Part shown: positions 1-5,150 of the stretch, in pieces
How positions within the stretch are numbered: position 1 is the stretch's first letter
Layout of the letters: every line of letters begins with the position of its first letter
DNA from: Chrysiogenia bacterium
GTDB taxonomy: Bacteria > JAGRBM01
Direction of reading: 5' to 3'
Assembly: GCA_020434085.1 (NCBI GenBank)
Contig: JAGRBM010000517.1
Location: forward strand, 1-5,150
Length of the DNA: 5,150 nt
Position numbers and translations under genes: made by a program
Notes under the pieces: model-generated
The model's input: the letters and a program-made list of their open reading frames with translations, nothing else
The model's database searches: none
Told to the model about the DNA's origin: nothing

Positions 1-387
1 CGGCACGATTTCGAATCCGTCATAGATTGCCGGATCTTCGATCGGGTCTTCGGTTCCGGTGGGCAGGTTCTGGGCATCGTTGAGGTCGCCCACGGGAAGC
101 GCTACCGGCGCGGAGGGAACGATGCGCTTGCTGCGCTCGACCGTGCTTGTGACGCTCACCAGATCCCACAGGAAGGACATCTCGGGGGGCACGTCGACGA
201 GGAAGCTCGTCACCGGCAGGCTCGGCTCACCGGCCGCGCCCATCTGCGCGTAACCGGCGATGTTCACCACGTCATAGGTCGTCTCGCCAAGGTCCACCGT
301 GCTCCACTCGGCGGGTGGCACGGTGATCTCGATGTCGAGACCCAGGGCGCCGCCCTCGCCTTCGGTGCGGTTCACGACAATCTGGCC
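1..387 (-). other. Propeptide-like region of C25 (gingipain-type) cysteine peptidases, C-terminally cut
   Basis: Residues 1588-1716. The centre reads YDVVNIAGYAQMGAAGEPSL, followed by PVTSFLVDVPPEMSF (the GEPSLPV part is 211-231), then a strand LVSVTSTVERSKRIVPSAPV and, near the edge, EDPAIYDGFEIVP. The order 'hydrophobic strand, G-(Y)...G..GEP.LPV...(L/V).(V)P, V.V......, VPS.P, Y' is the pattern of the C25 propeptide (Propeptide_C25), which normally stands just before the caspase-fold catalytic domain. That domain would be encoded at positions below 1. The catalytic His and Cys are not in the window, so activity cannot be judged. Confidence 0.62.
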
Positions 388-3300
388 GCTGCCGGCCACG
401 GGCGTGCCGCCCTCGGCCCACTCGGGGGGCGCGCTGTCGGGGAAGATCGGGTTTGTCAGGTATTCAGAAGAAACCTCCGGCGCGCTGAGACCCGGATTGG
501 TCCAGGCCTCCACGGGCCCATAGGTATGGGTGTTGCCGCTGTACTCGACTTCTTCGAGCAGGTAGTAGTAGGTCGTCTCGGGCTCCACGAAATCATCGGC
601 AAAGAGATAGGCGCCGCCCAGGTCGCTGTAGCCAAGGCCCGAGATCAGCCCCGAGTTGATCTGCACGAAGCCGCCGTTGGGGCGCGTCGAGCGGTAGATA
701 TTGAAACCGTGCGTGCCGATTTCCTGCCCCGTGGTCCAGCGGATGTGGACTGCGTCCTCGTATCCGAGCGCGTCGAAGGCGAGCAGCTCGACGGCCGCAG
801 CCGAGGAAATCGCGAACTGGAAGGTGCAGCCCGTCTCCACGCCGTTGGACTCGTAGGCCTTGATGCACACGGTGTAGGCGCCGGGCTCACGCGCCTGCAG
901 GGGCAGCGCCAGCTCGTACCAATAGCCCGCGTTGTCGCCCGCATCGTTGTAGACCAGCGGGAGGATCATGTCCTCGATGGGAACGACGTCGTTCATCATC
1001 GTCATCGGGTTGTAGACAATGGTATTGAGCAGGTCGCCGTAATCGGTCGGACCCGAGGGCATCGCCGGCTCCTTGCCCCAGACGGTGATGCGCGCGTCCT
1101 CGAGCGAGAGCAGGCCGCCGCCGATGTCCGCCTTGCCGAAGGGGTCCTCGATGTAGCCGCGCAGCCACACACCATTGGCCGTTCCCGAGGGATCGAAGGT
1201 GTAGGGCGAATTGCCGCCTCCGCCCGGGATCATCGTGTCGAAAGGCGCGTCGTAGGCATTCTGCTGGGAGACCTTGATGTAGGTCGGTGTCCTGAAGACG
1301 ATCTGGCTGGAACCCGGGCAGACGTTGGGGTCCATGGTCACCATGCTCGTGAACGCATCCGAGCACATGCCGCCCTCACCGAAGTCCGTGCTCGAAGGCG
1401 TGTTGTCATGCCAGACGCCGATGGCGTTCGTCGCCAGGTTGCGCACTTCGAGCGAAATGCCAAAGCCCGCAGGAATGGTGATGTTGTCGTTGATCGTCAG
1501 ATTGAACAGCGTCGCCGTCGTCGGGTTGTTGGGCTGGTCGACGAAGCGCGCGTCCGAGCCGATACCGATCGAGGTCACGCCGTCGGTCGCGATCATCGAG
1601 ATTGAAATGAGCGAGTTGTTGTTGTTCGTGCCGATGTAGAGCGCCACCGTCACGTCGGTCGCACCGCCGGCGATCTCGAAGTCGGTCTGAAATTCGGGCT
1701 CCTGCTGGAAGAAGCGCACGCTGAGCGAGGGGATCGTGGTGCTGGTGTTGTCGGCCTCGGTATTGGGATAGGTATCCATACCGCGCGTCACGGCGCCGAC
1801 GCTCGAATGCAGGTGCAGCGTCTTCACATCCGTGGGCGGCGGCTCGCTGCTGGTCAGGAAGGTCGCCGTATCAGGCGGTGAGATCGCGGGCACCGCCGTG
1901 AGATCCGTCGAGTCGGTCACACCAGCCAGGGCGAACTTCGGCACGGTCTTGCGCACGGTAAAGGATTGAGTCTCCGTCATTACCGTGCCGTCGGCGATCA
2001 TCACGCTCGGGTTGCCGGCCGCCGCGCAGGCGCCGTCATAAGCCGGGTCGATGAAGTCCCAGACCCCGTCGCCATCGGTATCGTCGGCGATGAGCGTCAT
2101 TCCCGTCCCGTCGAGAAGCTGGGTGCCCCAGCCCTGGCTGGAAGCGCCCGCGTCGAGGGCCACGCACTGCGCGGGCCCCTGATTCTGCAGCACGATCGGG
2201 TAGTCGGCGGTATTGGGATAGGGCTTGGCGACCTGCACTTCCTGGTTGGGCTGCAAGCGAATCACCAGATTCACCAGGGTCACCACCGCGCTCTGGCAAT
2301 CATTGGCAGGGGTCTGATCGTTGCGCGGGCTGGTGAGATTCGTGCACACATCGACCGTGTAATCGCCGTCCGAGCAACCGCTCGTGTCCCAGAAATAGGG
2401 GGAAACCTCCGCCGTCTCCGGAGCAGGGACGGCCAGGCTCACATTGCCCATGGACGTCCCACTGGGCAACGCCACATCGCAGCCGCCCGGCCCGGTGATG
2501 GTGATATCGACCGGCATATTGGCCGCATCGACGATGCCGAAGAGCGCCGCCAGCGCGCCGATCTCGATCGTGTCACCGGCAATGTAGTTCTCGCCGTCGA
2601 CGATGCCGCTCAGGCTCTGCACGCCCGCGTCAAACCGCACCGCCAGTCCGGCATCGAGTTGCGCCTGCATGCCGGCCTGATCGACGCCGATGCCCCAGAT
2701 GATGGGCAGCGTCGCGGTCTGCCCTGCAGTCAGCGTCCCGATGTTCCAGCGCCCGGCGCCCGAGGCGTCACCGGCATAGGTCGTCTGGTTGAGCGAACCC
2801 AGATTGTTGGCGCGCTGGGCGTTCCACATCGTGGTGTACTGATCGACGCCGTGGGCATTGGTGGGCGTATCCGTTCCCGCCGTGAAACCACCGTAGGCGA
2901 TATTCGGCGCAACTGCGTCCTGATCCACGCCATAGATGGTGTCGTTCGTCCCGTCGTAGTAGGCATCGTCGTTGTTGAAGCTGCCGTTGAAGTTGTAATC
3001 GACGCCCTGTAGCAGCGCGACGCCATTGCCGCCACCGTTGGTCAGCGCGCCGTTGTAGGTCACGGCGGATTCATTGGTCACGTAGTAAACAGTGGCGAAC
3101 CACTGGTTGTTCTCGCGAATAATCGTCTTCTGCACCACGCTGAGTTCGTAGCCTGTCTCGGGCGCATCGAGCCGCGTCACGATCACGCTCTCGATCTCGC
3201 CACCGGGCGTGGTGTTCTGCGTAATGATGCGCTGGGAGGTATTGGTGAAGGTGCCATCGGCACCCGATCCGCCCACGCAACCGCCACTTCCCCACTGCAG

Positions 3301-5150
3301 GTCGTCCTGCGCGCCGGCGGGGTCCCAGCGGACTGCGAACTTGCCGCCGGCACAATCGTCGAGCTCCCAGGCGATGTTGTCGCCGATATCCCCCAGATGG
3401 TCCTGCGCCTGACTGGGCGTATCGCCGTCGTTGAAGGGGAAGAGGATCGTGCCGATCTCGCCACCGCCGTTGTTGTTGGTTCCCATGGTGCCGGGCTCAA
3501 TGGTGACCAGCATGGAGTTGTTGGGAACCGGAGGAGGCGGATCCTTTTCGACGCCGTTGATGAAGAACGCCGGGCTGCCGGGGATCAGGTTGATCGAAGC
3601 GCTCTTGCAGTCGTTGCTCGTAAAAGCGTCGCCTGCCAGTGCGGTGCAGACCTTGATCAGGTAGTTGCCCGTGTTGCAGGGCCCCGTATTGGTATTCCAC
3701 GTGAAGTCGGGTGCGTCGGCAATGGCCATTCCCGGCAGGGTGAGCGCGACGCTCGAGGAGCTCACCTGATCGGTCGGCAATGTGCAGCCCGCCGGCATTC
3801 CGTCGGGGCGCGTGATGGTCAGGTAGGCGTCAGCCGTCTGGCTCGTCTCCCCGTAGTTGCGAAGCCGCGAGCTGATCGTGATGGTGGAGCGCTCGATGAT
3901 GCTGGCACCGTTGACCGGGGAGGCAATACGAAGCACGCCTACGTCGATCGTGCCGCCGATTGTGAATGTGAGACTCTCGCAGTCGTTGCCGGGCTCGGCA
4001 TCACCAGGCTCGTTCGTGCACAGATCGAGCTGGTAGCCGCCATCGTTGCAGCCGGTCGTATCGAAGGTGTAGTCGGGGCTCACCGTCACCGGCGTCATCG
4101 TGTCGGAGACCGTCACGGTGGTGTATTGCACAGCCGTGGGCAGTGAGCAGCCTGCCGCACCTGCCGAGAGGCGCGTGATGGTGGCTTCGACGGGCACGTT
4201 GGTGAACGTCCCGGTCGTTCCGTAGAACTCGGCCTCGGCGCTGGCAGTGAGAATGTCACCGGCGGTGTAGTCGGTGCCGCTGGCCGGTGAGGTGATTGCC
4301 CCCATGCCCGGGTTGGTGGGCGGAATGAGCGTCACCGTGATCATCTGGCAGTCGTTGCCCGTCTGCTGGTCAGTGCCCAGGTTGGTGCAGACCTCGATAT
4401 CGTAGTCACCCGAGAGGCAGCCGGTGGTATCCCACATGATCGTGGGCGTCGCCGCTGTCTCCATGGTCGGAACGACCAGCGAGGCCACGTTGCCCGCGCT
4501 TGTCGCACTCGGCAGCGTGCAGCCCGAGGCCCCCATGTCCGTGCGGGTCACCGTGTAGATGATCGGCACATTGGACTGGTCTTCGAGGCCGTAGAGGCCC
4601 GCTGTCGCGTCGATGGAGATGGTTGAGTTGGTCGCAAAACTCGCCATGTCGGCCGGCGAGTCAATGCTCTCGATGCCCACGTCGATGCGGCGGCTGTTGC
4701 GACCGGTTGCGATGAGCGCATCCACCTCCGCCTCGCTGGTGCCGACGGCGAAAATAAATGTCAGAACATGGGTCTCGCCGCTGTTGAGCGTGCCCGGGTT
4801 GTAGCGCTGAACCGCTGTGATGTAACCGGTCGACGGGCCGTTGCCACCGTTGGGATTACCATCCACAGCGTTGGTGAAGGCGTCATCACGAGCGTTCACA
4901 CTGGGGTTTCCCTGCACGTCGTGGTCGCTGTCACCCGCACCACCCGAATAGGCAACATAGAAATTGCTGGCACCGTTGCGCGCGTAGATCGTGTCTGTCG
5001 CACCGCCCGTGTAGTAGATCGTCCCGTTGGGCGAGCTTCCCTGCAGACGGAAACCGGCATCCTGCATGAAGGAGATGCCCTCGGGAAAGCCCGAGATGTT
5101 ATCGGTGAAGTTGTTGTTCGATGAATTGTTCAGGTAGTAGACCACCGCGA
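1..5150 (-). CDS. Giant multidomain secreted/surface protein, partial at both ends; probable N-terminal and middle part of a C25 (gingipain-like) peptidase
   Basis: One minus-strand frame is open for 1716 codons from 5148 to 1 without a stop, and its codons use G or C heavily at the third position. The start and any signal peptide lie beyond 5150; the stop lies beyond 1. The translation is rich in Gly, Thr, Asn, Asp and Ser and low in Lys, has no obvious membrane segment, and reads as a string of beta-sandwich modules: X1, R1, R2, R3, X2, R4, four further domains, then a C25-propeptide-like segment. It has 24 cysteines, an even number in each domain, as expected for an oxidised extracytoplasmic protein. 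The role is inferred: adhesive or spacer modules on an exported peptidase. A large adhesin without peptidase activity is the main alternative. The reading frame is very secure; the peptidase assignment is moderate because the catalytic domain is not in view. Confidence 0.93.
502..795 (-). other. Fibronectin type III-like domain
   Basis: Residues 1452-1549. It reads AVELLAFDALGYEDAVHIRW, then TTGQEIGTHGFNIYRSTRPN, INSGLISGLGYSD and ETTYYYLLEEVEYSGNTHTYG, ending GPVEAW. The pattern '(V/I).W.T..E....GF.(I/L)YRS ... IN..LI ... D..V.P.TTYYY.LE.V...G....GPV.A' is the well-known FnIII-like module of bacterial surface proteins and often precedes other domains near the C-terminus. It has no cysteine. 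A linker of about 38 residues, rich in Pro, Glu and Ser (388-501), joins it to the propeptide-like segment. Confidence 0.78.
808..1269 (-). other. Ig-like domain (RGYIEDPFGKADI)
   Basis: Residues 1294-1447. The key phrase is VWLRGYIEDPFGKADIGGG followed by ARITVWGK, then an inserted Met/Asn-rich loop around MTMMNDVV, and the closing strands WYELALPL and GAYTVCIKAYESNGVETGC ending FQFAIS. The pattern '(V/L)RG.(I/V).DPFG..DI' with a closing 'G.Y.V.(I/V).A.E..G' is a recurring Ig-like module in large exported bacterial proteins that also carry DUF11-type domains. The two cysteines flank the last hairpin and probably pair. It leads directly into the FnIII-like domain. Confidence 0.6.
1270..1830 (-). 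other. Probable beta-sandwich domain (KTLHLHSS start)
   Basis: Residues 1107-1293. It starts DVKTLHLHSSVGAVTRGM and TYPNTEADNTST, then SLSVRFFQQEPEFQTDFEI, TDVTVALYIGTNNNNS, and SLEVRNLATNAIGVWHDN, and ends QIVFRTPTYIKVSQ. The spacing of hydrophobic strands and the polar Asn/Thr loops suggest a jelly-roll or beta-sandwich fold of the type found in the C-terminal halves of DUF11-style surface proteins. Two cysteines, in GMCSD and NVCPG, are about 15 residues apart and probably pair. No catalytic motif is visible. Assignment is by overall look only. Confidence 0.5.
1831..2265 (-). other. Surface-protein-like beta domain with an Asp-rich calcium loop
   Basis: Residues 962-1106. It opens VIRLQPNQEVQVAKPYPN and YPIVLQNQGPAQCVALD, a pattern seen in extracellular domains that describe a 'non-interrupted' strand pair: PNT.DYPI.LQN.G. 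It continues GWGTQLLDGTG, then the Asp loop DTDGDGVWDFID, DGACAAAG and ALAGVTDSTDLTA, and ends in a Ser/Pro-rich stretch. The two cysteines, in AQC and GAC, probably pair. It resembles the NEW3/DUF11 style of bacterial cell-surface modules, but I cannot assign a Pfam family by eye. Confidence 0.5.
2047..2082 (-). other. EF-hand/thrombospondin type 3-like calcium loop
   Basis: The residues DTDGDGVWDFID (1023-1034) have Asp at loop positions 1, 3, 5, 9 and 12 and Gly at 6, which fits a canonical 12-residue calcium loop. The core D-T-D-G-D-G-V-x-D is the one typical of thrombospondin type 3 repeats and of single calcium loops in exported bacterial proteins. There is only one copy here, so a structural calcium site is more likely than a repeat array. 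Confidence 0.65.
2266..2634 (-). repeat. Four-cysteine CARDB/Ig-like repeat R4
   Basis: Residues 839-961, again 123 residues. It starts FDAGVQSLSGI, matching IDVGIES of R1, and keeps all four cysteines: GGCDVALP, DTSGCSDGDYTVDVCTNL and NDCQSAVVTLVNL. It is separated from R3 by the hinge region and X2. R4 is closest in pattern to R1: TMETAATPTIMWDT in R1 against APETAEVSPYFWDT here. Confidence 0.82.
2635..3087 (-). repeat. Module X2, second copy of the X domain
   Basis: Residues 688-838. It aligns with X1 without net gaps from the YY pair (3082-3087 here, 5134-5139 in X1) to the start of the next cysteine repeat. Shared landmarks in order are YY.(T/N)N, G(V/I)...(L/M)Q, a Tyr-Tyr step, TDTIY or NDTIY, (I/V)AY.G, then GTL..G(Q/E)T and a short helix. 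As with X1, it is followed directly by a cysteine repeat (R4), so X plus R was probably duplicated as a block or re-used as a pair. The identity between copies is low enough that the duplication must be old. Function unknown; a structural or adhesive role is inferred. Confidence 0.7.
2965..3000 (-). other. EF-hand/dockerin-like calcium loop candidate in X2
   Basis: The twelve residues DYNFNGSFNNDD (717-728) place Asp/Asn at loop positions 1, 3, 5, 9 and 12, with Gly at 6, the arrangement of an EF-hand type calcium loop. The equivalent part of X1 (DAGFRLQGSSPN) does not keep the ligands. In such an Asn/Asp/Gly-rich protein a chance match is possible. Confidence 0.35.
3088..3576 (-). other. Proline hinge and Gly/Asn/Asp-rich domain leading into X2
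   Basis: Residues 525-687. Just after R3 the protein reads FFINGVEKDPPPPVPNNS (the PPPP run is near 3526-3540), a likely extended hinge. It then continues with an aromatic- and acid-rich stretch including TILFPFNDGDTPSQ, NIAWELDDC and LQWGSGGCVGG. The two cysteines, in DDC and GGC, are about 27 residues apart and probably pair. The end, ELSVVQKTIIRENNQWFATV, looks like beta strands running straight into the YYVTN strand of X2, so this region may form the front half of the same domain. The matching front half of X1 would lie beyond 5150. I do not recognise a family. Confidence 0.6.
3577..3948 (-). repeat. Four-cysteine CARDB/Ig-like repeat R3
   Basis: Residues 401-524, 124 residues. It starts IDVGVLRIASPVNG, very close to the opening of R1. 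It keeps all four cysteines: GCTLP, GPCNTGNY, VCTALAGD and NDCKSASINL. It is the most divergent at the second cysteine, where TGC is replaced by TGPC, giving the one-residue insertion. R3 ends the tandem run of three; a proline hinge follows. Confidence 0.82.
3949..4317 (-). repeat. Four-cysteine CARDB/Ig-like repeat R2
   Basis: Residues 278-400, exactly 123 residues and directly joined to R1. It starts with a Gly/Pro-rich joint and AITSPASGTDYTAGD, then shows GCSLP, DTTGCNDGGYQLDLCTN and NDCESLTF. The NDC cysteine lies 369 nt from that of R1, an exact codon multiple. In R2 the loop before CTN has one more Gly (NDGGY) than LSGDY in R1, but the total length is unchanged. Same predicted fold and two-disulfide pattern as R1. 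Confidence 0.82.
4318..4686 (-). repeat. Four-cysteine CARDB/Ig-like repeat R1
   Basis: Residues 155-277, 123 residues. It starts IDVGIESIDSP and carries the signature GC.LP, W.T.GC..G.Y, VCTN and NDC. The four cysteine codons are at 4519-4521, 4417-4419, 4387-4389 and 4348-4350. The end pattern 'G-D-Y-x-I-x-V-C-T-N-L ... G-N-D-C-Q ... V-T-L' matches the general layout of CARDB domains (G-Y-x-V-x-V ... N-N ... V-x-V), with cysteines added. The four cysteines suggest two intradomain disulfides. The family link is by pattern only; the repeat relationship to R2-R4 is direct. Confidence 0.82.
4687..5150 (-). repeat. Module X1, first copy of a ~151-residue beta-rich domain, N-terminally cut
   Basis: Residues 1-154 of the visible protein. 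The segment opens with AVVYYLNNSS, then GISFMQDAGF, DTIYARNGAS and a Gly/Asn/Asp-rich loop, and ends YNPGTLNSGETHVLTFIFAVG plus a short helix-like stretch SEAEVDALIA. The same order of elements occurs in X2 (2635-3087): YYVTN, GVALLQGVDY, DTIYG, IGTLTAGQT, and GVDQAGMQAQL. The distance from the YY pair to the end of the module is the same in both copies, 151 residues. The pattern 'G(T)L..G.T/H.L.F/I....G' followed by a short helix resembles modules common in large secreted bacterial proteins, but I cannot name a family. It is directly followed by repeat R1. Confidence 0.7.

Noticed and set aside
593-1366. Short minus-strand open frames in other registers (593-868, 645-944, 887-1366)
   Set aside because: They are out of frame with the modular protein, Arg/Pro/Ala-rich, and overlap its clearly recognisable Ig-like and FnIII-like domains.
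526-1605. 359-codon plus-strand open frame
   Set aside because: Its translation is a Val/Arg/Asp/His-rich string with no domain, typical of the antisense of a GC-rich gene, and it lies codon-on-codon over the well-supported minus-strand Ig-like, beta-sandwich and FnIII-like domains.
1966-3012. 348-codon plus-strand open frame
   Set aside because: Same antisense register and composition; it covers R4, X2 and the calcium-loop domain of the real gene.
3520-3545. Possible domain break or gene boundary at the PPPP run
   Set aside because: The frame continues without a stop, and no start codon with a Shine-Dalgarno sequence or terminator hairpin is apparent; it is a hinge inside one protein.
3397-4146. 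249-codon plus-strand open frame
   Set aside because: Antisense shadow of R2, R3 and the hinge; ends where the sense strand has a TCA serine codon.
3607-4359. Regularly spaced near-identical gcagtcgttgc words (about 370 nt apart) as a CRISPR or regulatory repeat
   Set aside because: They are the reverse complement of the codons for the conserved Asn-Asp-Cys of R1-R3, so they come from the protein repeats.
4768-5124. 118-codon plus-strand open frame
   Set aside because: Antisense shadow of X1 in the same register, without a recognisable domain or ribosome binding site.

Overview
The whole window lies inside one very large protein-coding gene on the minus strand. One reading frame runs from position 5148 down to position 1, 1716 codons, with no stop. 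It has no start or stop inside the window, so both ends are partial. There is no intergenic DNA, RNA gene, mobile element, CRISPR array, promoter or terminator here. The long plus-strand open frames are antisense shadows lying codon-on-codon over this gene.

The protein looks secreted or surface-exposed and is built from beta-rich modules. Residues are numbered from the first complete codon at 5148. From N- to C-terminus I see: module X1 (1-154, N-terminally cut); three tandem four-cysteine repeats R1-R3 (155-277, 278-400, 401-524), which resemble CARDB/Ig-like domains; a proline hinge and a Gly/Asn/Asp-rich domain (525-687); module X2 (688-838), a second copy of X1; repeat R4 (839-961); a bacterial surface-protein-like domain with a calcium-loop motif (962-1106); a probable beta-sandwich starting KTLHLHSS (1107-1293); an Ig-like domain with the phrase RGYIEDPFGKADI (1294-1447); a fibronectin type III-like domain (1452-1549); and a region resembling the propeptide of gingipain-type (C25) cysteine peptidases (1588 to the cut end).

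The best reading is the non-catalytic N-terminal and middle part of a giant extracellular protein. Its C-terminal part, beyond the left edge, probably carries a C25-type caspase-fold peptidase. That domain is not in the window and is predicted only from the propeptide-like sequence and the preceding FnIII-like domain.

The DNA is GC-rich with strong G/C preference at third codon positions (AAC, GAC, TAC, CTG, GGC and GTG dominate; TTA, CTA and TCA are rare). Proteins of this style are common in Myxococcota and related former Deltaproteobacteria and in other large-genome environmental bacteria. The taxon cannot be fixed from this window alone.
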